A DNA stretch of 51,449 bases from Acidobacteriota bacterium (GTDB lineage Bacteria; Acidobacteriota; Terriglobia; Bryobacterales; Bryobacteraceae). Position numbers and translations under genes: made by a program. Within the stretch, counting starts at the first letter, position 1. Every line of letters starts with the position of its first letter. Under the pieces are notes generated by a model. It was not told the DNA's origin. It saw nothing but the letters and a program-made list of their open reading frames with translations, and made no database searches. The stretch spans positions 1 through 51,449 of the forward strand of contig VFZW01000006.1 in NCBI GenBank assembly GCA_016871055.1, in the 5' to 3' direction. This document shows positions 18,367-28,093 of the stretch, piece by piece.

Positions 18367-21300
18367 ATGAGTACACTTGACAGCCCCGGAGGAATCGTCA
18401 GCAGCCATCCGGCCGCGGATCCATTTCCAATCCTCCTGGCACCGTCGTTAGGGAAAGAGAAAAACACGATCCGATCCGGCTTGATCCCGGTCGCCTGTTG
18501 GAAGTTGAACGATGTCCGCTTTGCTTTTGGGTCTTCCTTTGTATTGCCCGAAAGCCGTCCGGAATTTGCGGAATTGGCCGCGCTGCGCAAAGAACATCCG
18601 GGATCGCCGCTTTCGATTTTTGGGCACGCAGACCCAGTCGGCGACGATAACTTCAACAAGAGTCTGAGCGGCAACCGGGCCGAGGCAATTTATGCGGTGC
18701 TGGTCCGCGACGTGGCGATGTGGGAGACGTTGTATACAACCACCGGATCGGCCGAGGGGTGGGGCCAACCGTCGATCCAAGTGATGGTAAACGCGCTTGG
18801 GCATCCCAACGTTGCCAGCTTTCAATCGACGGCCGGCCTTAATCCCGACGGCGTGGCGGGACCGATGACACGGGCGAAGCTCTTTCCCGCGTACATGGAC
18901 TTTCTGTGTCCGGAGAAACTGAACAAGTCTGAGTTTCTATCTGGCGGTCAGGACGCAAAGGGCAAAGGCGATTACCAGGGCTGTAGCGAGTTCAATCCGG
19001 CAATGGTGTTTTCGAAGGCCGAGGATGGGAGCCTTGGCAAGCCGGAGCGAGATAGCGAGAACCGCGTGAATCGCCGCGTTATGGCATTGTTGTTTCGTGC
19101 CGGTTCGATTGTTCCGCCGGCGAAGTGGCCGTGCCCTCGAAGCAACGAGGGAGCCGATGGTTGCCGGAAGCGGTTCTGGTCGGACGGTGAGAAACGGCGG
19201 GCGCCCGGAGCGTCTCGTCGCGAGTTTGCCCAAACGAAAGACACGTTCGCGTGCCGGTTCTATCACCGGTTGGTGGAGCGTTCGCCATGCGAAGGGATCG
19301 ATCCGGTACCGGTTCTCGACGAAGTTGGTCCGTTACTCGATCAGGTAACGGGCTCGGATGCCGTGGCAGCGGTTGAAAGTGGCCCCACGGAAACGGAAAG
19401 CTCAAACTTCGCCGCGACCGAATCGGCGGTGAAAGCCAAGCCGGCCAGTGCGCCCGCGGCGGCTGCTGCCGAAGGCGATACGCCGGGTCTGACGGACCCC
19501 GACTTCGGATTCGTGATGGTCCGGAAGGACAAGTCGGTGGCGCGGCAGATTTTTCGTTTTGGCGTCGACAAACCGTTCGATGGGATTGGAACGTTGACGG
19601 TGGCGCCGGCGGGCAAGATCGAATTCTTTGTTCTTGGCGGCGGTGGAAAAGCGCTGACATTCAACGGGGACAACACATTCCCCGGGGCCGATTTGTCAAA
19701 GCCCGGCGGTGTCATCGTGGCCGCCGAGGGGATCGAAGCCAGTAAGTCGAAGAAGGACATAACCCTGACACTGACGCTTTCCGGCGGCACGAAGAAAGTG
19801 AAGCCGCCGGCTAAGTTGAAGCTGACGAGCGTCGAACTTACTCTCGACATCGCCCATCCGCCGGCGGCGGGCAAGAATCCTGAGCCGCTGCCCATGCCGG
19901 ACAAACAAACGAAGGGCGCGCGCGTCTTTAGGCAGGGCGATCCTCCTTTGGCTCGCCGCGCGGTGTTGACTGTCCGCCCGACGAAGCCGGCAAATCTAAA
20001 TCACGATCTACTGTTGCATACGCTATCCGGCCGCATCGACATTTTCACGCAACAAACCCCGGCGAAAGGCCAGGCGCCAACCAGCGGCGTGATCACAGTA
20101 CCAAGTGCGTCGATACCCGCGACCGGGAAGCAATTTTTTGTCGAGGGAAAATTCGCGAGTAAGCATCCGGCCGAGGAGACCATTCACATCGGCATTCAAA
20201 CCAACGTGCATGGGACTATCTTGAACGATCACGTGGGCGTTACGGTGGTCGAACAGAACTGGACCGGGAAGTTATTCTATAACCGCACGTGGAGCCATGA
20301 TACCGGGCAGGCTGACGCCGCGGTGAAAGAGTTTCTCCCGAATAATAAAGTCGAGTTACATGGCAAGGCTCCCGGAGCGTCGAAGGATGTGCTGGTCGCG
20401 GCGTCGGCGCTGGATAAAGACGGTAAGTTCGAGTTCTTAAATGTTCCCGAACTGGACTCCGCGTTCATTCGCATCTTCCTCGAGCACAAGGACAGCAAGG
20501 TCGTCGTGATGAAAGGCCGGCGCCGAAACGGCAGCGCAACGCCCATTAACGAGGCGGACTTCAAAATCAGGGCCGGCTCAGTGGTATCGTTCGATCACAA
20601 ACTCGATCCGGCCTTATTCAAGGGCAAAAGCGGCGATCTCGATTTCAACAATGTCGAAGTCACGCAGGCGACATTCATCAAGTTCTGCGACGCCTACGTC
20701 TCCATCGTCTTCGGTCACACGCGGCTGCTGGAGTTGACCAAGAACGCCGCCGACGCCAAACTCTGCCAGGTCTTTGTGCCGCAGGATTCGAAGGAAGGTA
20801 CAACGCAGGCCGGAGGCGAAGAGATGTTCATTCTCGAATCCGATGTACAGGACCGCGACGTGATCCTTCACGAATACGGCCATTTCATCACCGACACTAT
20901 CGTCGGCCAGTTGGAATACCTGGGGTACACGTACAACGACGCCCCCGGCAACGCTACACACTCACCCAGCGATTTCACTCCGCACGGCGCCGAACATTAC
21001 GAGTCGGCATGGTTAGAAGGACACGCCACTTTCATCAGTTGCGCACTGCGCGACAAACCGACCTACAAGGACTCCCACGAAGGCCCCGCCGACACCGATC
21101 CGAGTCCGACCCAGAACCTCATGGACGTTAATCCGTTCTGGGGCGCGCACAACGAAGCGCCGGTCCAAGAGGTTCTTTGGAACATTTTGAAGTTACAGAA
21201 CATCCCGTTCGACAAAGGCTTCTTTCCCGCCTACAACGACAAAACGACCACAACGATTTATTCCTTCTTCGACAACTGGAAGGCCAAGGGTCTGCCGGAC

Positions 21301-21657
21301 ATCGCCAAAGTCGTCACCGCTTTCAAGTCGCGCGGGATGGAGTTTGGATATCGCTTCCCGGCGGGTGCGGATATGTTCACGGCGGTCGCGGCGCCGAAAA
21401 CGTTTGACGCCGCCAAGAAAGAATTCCGCACCGTTGACGAACTCTTCAACGCCTTCGGCAAAGTGCCCGGCGACACCGCCGGCACGAAGGCCGACTACGA
21501 GATGGAGTTTTATAATCGCAACAAGAGCAGGAACGCGGGAGCGCTCGGAGCCGGATCCAACGCGGCCGTCGACGCCAGCGGAAATCTGGTGATAACCATC
21601 AGGATCACTGCTGGCAAGAAATATATCGTCCCGAGGAGATTCCAGATCAAACCGTAG
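18367..21657 (+). CDS. Large multidomain protein: OmpA-like/peptidoglycan-binding-like N-terminus, beta-rich middle, HEYGH metallopeptidase-like C-terminus
   Basis: GHADPVGDDNFNKSLSGNRAEAIYAVL; WGQPSIQVMVNALG..FQSTAGLNPDGVAGPMTRAKLF; KDTFACRFYHRLVERSPCE; RDVILHEYGHFITDTI...ESAWLEGHATFIS. Confidence 0.7.
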   Translation: MSTLDSPGGIVSSHPAADPFPILLAPSLGKEKNTIRSGLIPVACWKLNDVRFAFGSSFVLPESRPEFAELAALRKEHPGSPLSIFGHADPVGDDNFNKSLSGNRAEAIYAVLVRDVAMWETLYTTTGSAEGWGQPSIQVMVNALGHPNVASFQSTAGLNPDGVAGPMTRAKLFPAYMDFLCPEKLNKSEFLSGGQDAKGKGDYQGCSEFNPAMVFSKAEDGSLGKPERDSENRVNRRVMALLFRAGSIVPPAKWPCPRSNEGADGCRKRFWSDGEKRRAPGASRREFAQTKDTFACRFYHRLVERSPCEGIDPVPVLDEVGPLLDQVTGSDAVAAVESGPTETESSNFAATESAVKAKPASAPAAAAAEGDTPGLTDPDFGFVMVRKDKSVARQIFRFGVDKPFDGIGTLTVAPAGKIEFFVLGGGGKALTFNGDNTFPGADLSKPGGVIVAAEGIEASKSKKDITLTLTLSGGTKKVKPPAKLKLTSVELTLDIAHPPAAGKNPEPLPMPDKQTKGARVFRQGDPPLARRAVLTVRPTKPANLNHDLLLHTLSGRIDIFTQQTPAKGQAPTSGVITVPSASIPATGKQFFVEGKFASKHPAEETIHIGIQTNVHGTILNDHVGVTVVEQNWTGKLFYNRTWSHDTGQADAAVKEFLPNNKVELHGKAPGASKDVLVAASALDKDGKFEFLNVPELDSAFIRIFLEHKDSKVVVMKGRRRNGSATPINEADFKIRAGSVVSFDHKLDPALFKGKSGDLDFNNVEVTQATFIKFCDAYVSIVFGHTRLLELTKNAADAKLCQVFVPQDSKEGTTQAGGEEMFILESDVQDRDVILHEYGHFITDTIVGQLEYLGYTYNDAPGNATHSPSDFTPHGAEHYESAWLEGHATFISCALRDKPTYKDSHEGPADTDPSPTQNLMDVNPFWGAHNEAPVQEVLWNILKLQNIPFDKGFFPAYNDKTTTTIYSFFDNWKAKGLPDIAKVVTAFKSRGMEFGYRFPAGADMFTAVAAPKTFDAAKKEFRTVDELFNAFGKVPGDTAGTKADYEMEFYNRNKSRNAGALGAGSNAAVDASGNLVITIRITAGKKYIVPRRFQIKP

Positions 21658-21660
21658 GAG

Positions 21661-22128
21661 ATGCCAATGCTACCCACCGATACCACGCAGCGTCCTCTGC
21701 CCTTCCGACTCACCGAAGCCGACCTTCCGGATGTCATCCTACGCTTCCGCGTTTCGTCCACGAAACTTTTCTCCGGCTACGATGAGATTCTCATTCGAGG
21801 CAACGGGCAAATCGGCCTTCGAACAGCATTGAAACGCGATAGCGAACCAACAATGCGCGTGGGCTCGGTCGACCCCAAACTCATCGCGCGCCTCCTGCAG
21901 TACCTGAGCTCGGAAGGACTCGAGGAGTGGGACGAGTCCTATCCATCCGAGGAACGCGAATATGTCGGCAAGCTGCTAACCTTGACGGTCCGTGACCAGA
22001 CGTTGAAACAAGTGTCGATGTGCCAGCCTGAGTTCTCGGGGTTCTCTCGCGCGTGCGGCGCGATTAAACTGGTAGCGGCGATGGGCGCGCCGGAGGCGAT
22101 AAACGGTGAGTTTTTCCAGCGTATCTAG
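21661..22128 (+). CDS. Small conserved-domain protein, paralogue of the next gene
   Basis: Intact ORF 3 nt after the previous stop; C-term FSRACGAIKLVAAMGAPEAINGEFFQRI matches next gene. Confidence 0.7.
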   Translation: MPMLPTDTTQRPLPFRLTEADLPDVILRFRVSSTKLFSGYDEILIRGNGQIGLRTALKRDSEPTMRVGSVDPKLIARLLQYLSSEGLEEWDESYPSEEREYVGKLLTLTVRDQTLKQVSMCQPEFSGFSRACGAIKLVAAMGAPEAINGEFFQRI

Positions 22129-22579
22129 ACGAGCGATTCTATTCTCGCTTCCCGCGTGGGCGCGTTTGCCCTTCGGATTGCAATCGGGCCAACTCGCCGG
22201 CGTGCGCATCCGGCTGCGTTCGGTTTCGACAAAGGCCGGCAGCAAGGCCGAAGAGATTGCGATCGCCGGGGACGGCGTGGTGGTGTTACGGGCGGGCGAT
22301 CGCGAGCGGCAAGGCAAAGTTTCCGCAGCGGCTGTGGAGCGATTGCTGGAGTTGATTGAGCGCGAAGGGATCGAGAATTGGGACGCGGATTCGAAGGGGC
22401 GAAGCAGCCACTATGTGGCGCGCGCGATTCTTGTGGAAGTCAATGGCGCGGTGCGGAAGCAGGTGGAGGTGAGGGGTGAGGCATTCCCGGAGTTTGCGCA
22501 CGCGTCTGGCGCGATCCGGATGCTGGCGGCGCAGGGATGTCCGGAGGTAACGGACGGGACGTTTTTTCAGCGGTTTTGA
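22106..22579 (+). CDS. Small protein with signal-peptide-like N-terminus, paralogue of the previous gene
   Basis: FAHASGAIRMLAAQGCPEVTDGTFFQRF; overlaps previous ORF by 23 nt. Confidence 0.7.
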   Translation: MSFSSVSRRAILFSLPAWARLPFGLQSGQLAGVRIRLRSVSTKAGSKAEEIAIAGDGVVVLRAGDRERQGKVSAAAVERLLELIEREGIENWDADSKGRSSHYVARAILVEVNGAVRKQVEVRGEAFPEFAHASGAIRMLAAQGCPEVTDGTFFQRF

Positions 22580-25106
22580 GGTAGCCAGTTGAGGGTGATG
22601 GTGACCGCCGGCGGCGCAGCGCGCACATTCGAATTCATGGGCGCGACGTAATAGAACCTCTGGCCGTCCGGCGAGACGGTGAAGCGATATCCGTCGGAGG
22701 AGTTGATCGCGTTCATCTCAAACAGCGCCTTGGGCTGACCGGGCTGAATCGCGCCGCCGGGCGCGGCGCCAATCTCAACCGCCATTAACGTGAAGCCGTC
22801 GGCGAAGTAGAGTTCTTTTCCATCGCGCCGCCAGCGCGGCCCGCGTGCGCCGGTTCGCGAGATCTGCCACTTCCCTTTTCCTGGCGGAATCGATTCGACA
22901 AACACTTCGCGGCCACCGACTTCCGTCGAGTCGTACGCCAACCACTTGCCGTCGGGCGAAACCTGCGGATTCATGGAGTCGTGATTCTCACCCGTAAACA
23001 TGTCGATTTTCCCCGGCTGGTCCAATGCGACAGATGCGATTCGCCGCGACTGGCTAGACATTCGAGCAAATTCAATATAAAGCGACCGGCCGTCCGGCGA
23101 CGCGGCCTTGTGATGGGAATTTGTCTCGGCGAGTTTTTGCGGTTCGCCGCCTCCAGTCGCGGCTACGGAATAGACGGCCCCTTGCCGGCCGAAAAAGATC
23201 CGGCTTCCGTCGCCCGACCAGGCCGGGACAGCGCCGTGGGCCGGCGGGAAGGTGAGACGGTTGGGTGTCGATCGAGCGAGATCGATGGTCCAGATGTCGT
23301 ATTCGCCCGTCACCGGGTCCCGATAATCGATCGCGAGCGCCTTCCCGTCGGGTGACATTTCCGGATGCGAGTAATAGCCTTTGCCGGGGCCAAAGGAACG
23401 TAGCCGCTCACCGCGCCGATCCACCTCGAGCAGGTCGCCATTCGCATTCTGGGCTGAGACCGGCACATGCGAGAGTGTTCCGTTGTCCGACATCGCCGTC
23501 GTCGTGGTCAGCGAATTCTCGGCAATCGTCAACGGATCTCCCTCCAATCGCCCGGTCTTGCTATCGATCCGCTGCGCGACGACGCTTTCGCCCTTCCCAA
23601 ATATCAGATAGCCGCCTCCGTATCGGACGTTTGGTGGGGCCATGATGGATCCCGACGGAACCAGATCAATCGGCAGCCTCGTCTTTGGCCCGCCGTGAAT
23701 CGACGAATGATAAATTCCGGAGTTCTCGCCCGCCATCACACGATAAACGAAGTGTTCGCCATCGTCGAGAAACATGGGTCGCGAATGCCTCCGGTCCGAT
23801 TCACCAGGCGGGAAAAGATCCGCCGCCGAACTACTTCCCGCCCGCACAATCTGAAGCGGACCACGGTTCTGCCCGAACAGAATCGTGCCGTCCTTTCCCC
23901 ACGTCGCCCCAGCCACGTCCGCCGCCGCGCAGATCTTCTCATTCCCCCCACCATTCAGACCGACGCGCCGAAACGCCGACCCATCGTAGTAGCCAAAGGA
24001 CTTGCTGTCCGGCGCCCAGAAAATGAAGACCGCCTTCTCCGTGCCAGGTAGCTTGGTCGATTGCAGAGATTGCAGCGGCCGTACCCAGATCGCCCCGTCA
24101 TCAGGGCTCGTTCCGGCCATGAAAGCGAGCGTCTGGCCGTCGGGCGATATTCGTACATCGTTGGGCTTGAATCGCGTGCCTTCGGGCGGCTCAATCTGGA
24201 ACGTCACTGGCGCTCGCGGCGGCGGCTTCGGCGCGGGCTTCAACGCTACGAAGGCCAGTGGTGTTAGAGCTACCGCGGCGACAGCGGGCCAGAGCCAGTC
24301 CTTCTTTGCCTCATCGGGGGACCTCGCTTCCGTCGCCCAGTGCAGGGCACGCTTGCAGTCGGCTGCGCTTTGAAACCGCGCGTCGGGGTCTTTTGCGAGG
24401 GAGGTCTTGATGACGCGGTCGATGGCGTCGGGAATCGCGCGCGGTTCCGGCTCGTCCTTGAGAATCGCGGCTATAATGGCGGCGACGCTCGCCCCGTTGA
24501 ACGCGCGCTTGCCTGTGATCAACTCGTGAAAGACGCAGCCGAAGGCGAAGATGTCGCTGCGGGCGTCGGCGTTCTGCCCTTGCGTCTGCTCAGGCGACAT
24601 GTACTGCAACGTGCCGAGAAGCTGGCCTTCGCTGGTTAGCGCTTTGGTGAGCGTCGCATCGGTCGGCGCGAGTTGCACCTCCTGCTTGGCGAGGCCGAAG
24701 TCGAGCAGCTTGATGCCCTGCTTGGCGACCAGCACGTTGGCGCGTTTCAAGTCGCGATGCGTGATGACGCGCTTGTGGGCGGCGTCGAGAGCGTCGAGAA
24801 TTTGATAGCTGACTTCGAGGGCCCTGTCCAAAGGCAGCGGTCCTTTTAACTCCGGCCTTCGACGAACTCCATGACGAGGTAGTTCGGCCCGACGTCGTAG
24901 AGCTGGCAGATGTTCGGATGATTCAACGCGGCGACGGCGCGGGCTTTGCGTTCGAAGCGGTCGGTGAATTGGCCTTTCGCGACTTTCAGCGCGACGGTGC
25001 GGTCGAGGCGCGTGTGGCGAGCTTTGTAGACTTCGCCCATGCCGCCCTCGCCGAGCAGCGCCGTGATTTCGTAGGGGCCGAGCTTGTCGCCGGGGGCCAG
25101 GGGCAT
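22567..25106 (-). pseudogene. Ser/Thr protein kinase with TolB/WD40-like propeller, frameshifted in the kinase domain
   Basis: N-term MPLAPGDKLGPYEITALLGEGGMGEVYKARHTRLDRTVALK...NYLVMEFVEGRS* (24846-25106) continues in another frame as PELKGPLPLDRALEVSYQILDALDAAHKRVITHRDLKRANVLV...DFGLA...; break near 24853-24860. Confidence 0.8.
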
Positions 25107-25150
25107 TGCCGATTATTCTATCGCGGAAACCGAGCGTATACTGGAAATCG

Positions 25151-25360
25151 ATGGAACTAACATCACGCGAAGCGATGCTACTGGACGCCTTCAGACGCCT
25201 CCCCGCCGAAGCGGGCGACGAGATCTCGGCGCTGGTGCGCCGAATCGCGGAATCGTCATCGGGGACGAGCATTAGTTGGTCGGACGAATGGAGCGACGAG
25301 GATCTTCGCGACTTTACATCCGCCGCCGTTGACCGGATGGATGACCCCGATCCAGCATGA
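25151..25360 (+). CDS. Putative antitoxin of a PemK/MazF-like pair
   Basis: 69-aa acidic ORF (MELTSREAMLLDAFRRLPAEAGDEISALVRRIAESS...DEDLRDFTSAAVDRMDDPDPA) ending with ATGA overlap to toxin-like gene. Confidence 0.6.
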   Translation: MELTSREAMLLDAFRRLPAEAGDEISALVRRIAESSSGTSISWSDEWSDEDLRDFTSAAVDRMDDPDPA

Positions 25361-25680
25361 AACCGGGCGATATCGTGCTCGGCACATTTCACGGCGCCGT
25401 CGAAACGAAACTCCGTCCGGCGGTCGTGCTGTCCTCCGAGATCTACCTCAGGGAACGGCCCGATGTCATCGTGGGAATCTTGACTTCGAAGCTTCCGGTG
25501 CGCCTAGCTACTACCGACCATGTTCTCCGCGATTGGCGGCAGGCCGGGTTACGAATCGAGAGTTGCTTTCGCGCCTATATCCTGACAATCGATCAACGCG
25601 AGGTTACTATCATCGGCTGGCTAAGCGAACACGACTGGAGGGCCGTCAAGCTCCGCGTGAGCCACGCTATCGAAACCTAA
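25357..25680 (+). CDS. PemK/MazF-like endoribonuclease toxin
   Basis: MKPGDIVLGTFHGAVETKLRPAVVLSSEIYLRERPDVIVGILTSKLP; KPGDIV..KxRPAVVLS signature. Confidence 0.75.
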   Translation: MKPGDIVLGTFHGAVETKLRPAVVLSSEIYLRERPDVIVGILTSKLPVRLATTDHVLRDWRQAGLRIESCFRAYILTIDQREVTIIGWLSEHDWRAVKLRVSHAIET

Positions 25681-25919
25681 CCCCGAAACCCCACTGGCGC
25701 AACGGGCGGCAACGGCTTCAATCAGTTGATGAGGCGTCCGGCGGACGCAACAGCGCCCGAATGATTAGTGGCACATCTTTATGTTCCCTGTGCCAGATCG
25801 CTCGTTTCCCGTTGAGGATGTGCGTATCTACTATGTCGTGGAGGAAAAAAGCTGAGAGTGGTTCGCGCCTTGCGCGGAAGGCAGGACGTGAGGAACCTCA
25901 TCCGCAAGTCCCCCTCCAA

Positions 25920-27713
25920 CTAACGCGCGAACCCCACCGACGCCAAGACCATGCCCAGCCGCCGCGCGTCGGCTTGTTGCGCGATCGCTTTGTCGATGGC
26001 GACTTCGACTTGCGCGTCTTCGTTGCTCGGGGCGAGGGGTTTCGTCTTGATCGTGTGCAGGCCGGGGCCGGGCAACGTTACGGAGTGCACGACGGCTCCG
26101 TCCAGTTTGATCGTCACGACGCGGCCGGGGGCTGACGGCGGCAGGTAGAGCACGACTTCGATCGGCGCGTCCGACGACGGCCGCTTAAGTTGGAAGATCG
26201 CGTTCGGCTCGGCCCAGCGCGATTTGTCCTCAAGCTCGAAGACGCCGGCGACGATGTGGCGATCGGCTTCGGGATCGTTCATTGTCAGGAACGACTTTGT
26301 CGGCTTGTGCGCGACGATGGCTTCGTACGTCACGGTGTCGATCGGAGCGGTCGAAATGTCGAAAGGCCGAAGCCCTTGCTGCACGGTCGAGAAGCCGGAC
26401 CGCGAGTTGATGCCGATGATGCGGAGCGGAATTTGCGACGTGATGGACTCGGTTTTCAGCACGTTGCCAGGCTTGTGGGGGATCGCGGTGAGCTGGCTCG
26501 ATACGATCCACTCGCCGGGCAACACGCGTTGATTGCGTTCGAGCGGCACGCCGCCTTGTGACTCGAGATAGAAGCGCGCGCCGAGTTCCGTGTTGATCCA
26601 CACGCGCCGGTCGTCGGGAATTTTCAATGCGCGATATGCGTCCCAGTGTTGATAGTTCACGACGGCGAGTAAGAAGCCGGGCACAAGTGTCGCGGCGACG
26701 TGCCACGGCCGGGCGCGTTCGGCGGCGAGGATCGCGACGGGCAGAACGAGGGGCAGCAGATAGCGCGATGCGCCCGCAAAGAAAATCACGATCGCCGCGG
26801 CGAAGAAAAGCAGTACCCAGTGGCCGAGCCATTTTTCACGACGCATCTGCGCCAGCAACATCGCGCCCGCGCCGACCGAGACCCAGCAGAGCGGATTCGG
26901 ATCGAAATAGGCTGCCACGGCCGCTGGCAACAGAGCGAACAGCCAGTCGCGGCGCTGCCAGAGCAGTGGCGTCGTCAACCACGCCAGGTGGCCAAGCAGC
27001 CCAATGGCATTGCGAATCTTGTTGGTCAACTTTTGCAGTCCGTAGGTTTCGAAGTAGCCGCCGAGCACCTGGACGGGCAACGTTCCGCTGGTGGCGCGTT
27101 CGAAGAGTTGCCACCCGCCGAGCACCGCGGGAATTACACCGAGCAGCCACAACGGGCCGGTTCGGCGCAGATACAAGATCGGGATGAGGACGACGCTTTG
27201 ATAGCCCGAGAATGCCGCGAAGATCATCGCGACGCCGCACGCAAGCCAGCGTTCGTTTAAGTGCAGCGCGATCGTCAGCAACCAGAACGCAACCAGCGGA
27301 AGATCACTTTCGAGCGAGTTGCCGTTGACGACAAACGGCGGCGCGGCGCAGAACAGGAGTGTCGCGAGCAGCGGCTTTTGTGTGAAATGCCGGGCGATCG
27401 ATAGCGCCGAGAGCGCCGCGATCAGCGAGAAGAGGATGTAGGCGGCGTGGAAGACGGGTTCATGGACGTCCTTGAAAATCGCCAGCAGCGCGCCGAGAAA
27501 CCAGACGTTGAACGGAGGATGCGGATGGCCCTGCATCGAGACGTCGACGCCCCCGAAAACGTAGTGGGCGCAAAGCGGATGGAGCGGGTCGATCTGCGCA
27601 TGCTGAGCGCCGTAGAGATAGTAGACGTCGTCGCCGAGAATCGCCTGATTCAGAAACGGCAGACGAAGGAACAAGACAAAGGCGACGACCGCGATCGTCT
27701 GCCTGTTCCACAT
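25920..27713 (-). CDS. Polytopic membrane glycosyltransferase-like protein (PMT/ArnT-like) with C-terminal soluble domain
   Basis: Multiple hydrophobic segments; RLPFLNQAILGDDVYYLYGAQHAQIDPLHPL N-terminal acidic loop; GHPHPPFNVWFLGAL. Confidence 0.65.
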   Translation of the reverse strand: MWNRQTIAVVAFVLFLRLPFLNQAILGDDVYYLYGAQHAQIDPLHPLCAHYVFGGVDVSMQGHPHPPFNVWFLGALLAIFKDVHEPVFHAAYILFSLIAALSALSIARHFTQKPLLATLLFCAAPPFVVNGNSLESDLPLVAFWLLTIALHLNERWLACGVAMIFAAFSGYQSVVLIPILYLRRTGPLWLLGVIPAVLGGWQLFERATSGTLPVQVLGGYFETYGLQKLTNKIRNAIGLLGHLAWLTTPLLWQRRDWLFALLPAAVAAYFDPNPLCWVSVGAGAMLLAQMRREKWLGHWVLLFFAAAIVIFFAGASRYLLPLVLPVAILAAERARPWHVAATLVPGFLLAVVNYQHWDAYRALKIPDDRRVWINTELGARFYLESQGGVPLERNQRVLPGEWIVSSQLTAIPHKPGNVLKTESITSQIPLRIIGINSRSGFSTVQQGLRPFDISTAPIDTVTYEAIVAHKPTKSFLTMNDPEADRHIVAGVFELEDKSRWAEPNAIFQLKRPSSDAPIEVVLYLPPSAPGRVVTIKLDGAVVHSVTLPGPGLHTIKTKPLAPSNEDAQVEVAIDKAIAQQADARRLGMVLASVGFAR

Positions 27714-27715
27714 CG

Positions 27716-28093
27716 CTATTCGCCGAGATAGGCCTTGTAGTCGGCCGCCGACAGCAAGCCCTCAAGTTGTGACGGGTCGCTCAGCTTGATCTTCACGAGC
27801 CACGCCGTGCCGTGGGGATCGGAATTCAAGCGCTCGGGCGCGCTTGTGAGTTCGGTGTTCGACTCGACGACTTCGCCGGTCACCGGCGAGTAGATGTCCG
27901 ACACGGCCTTCACCGATTCCACCGAGCCGAGCGTCTTGCCCTGTTCGACCGCCGTTCCGGGTTTGGGCAAATCGACGTAGACGATGTCGCCGAGTTCGTG
28001 CTGCGCGTGGTCGGTGATGCCGATGGTGCCGGTGTCGCCTTCAACCAGGATCCACTCATGCTCTTTGGTGTACTTGAAATTTTCCGGATACAT
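27716..28093 (-). CDS. gcvH: Glycine cleavage system H protein
   Basis: MYPENFKYTKEHEWILVEGDTGTIGITDHAQHELGDIVYVDLPKPGTAVEQGKTLGSVESVKAVSDIYSPVTGEVVE. Confidence 0.97.
   Translation of the reverse strand: MYPENFKYTKEHEWILVEGDTGTIGITDHAQHELGDIVYVDLPKPGTAVEQGKTLGSVESVKAVSDIYSPVTGEVVESNTELTSAPERLNSDPHGTAWLVKIKLSDPSQLEGLLSAADYKAYLGE

Noticed and set aside
25681-25919. Possible gene or transposase remnant between the PemK-like gene and the membrane glycosyltransferase
   Set aside because: Several short frames exist (for example minus-strand LHDIVDTHILNGKRAIWHREHKDVPLIIRALLRPPD) but none could be tied to a known family or terminal repeats.
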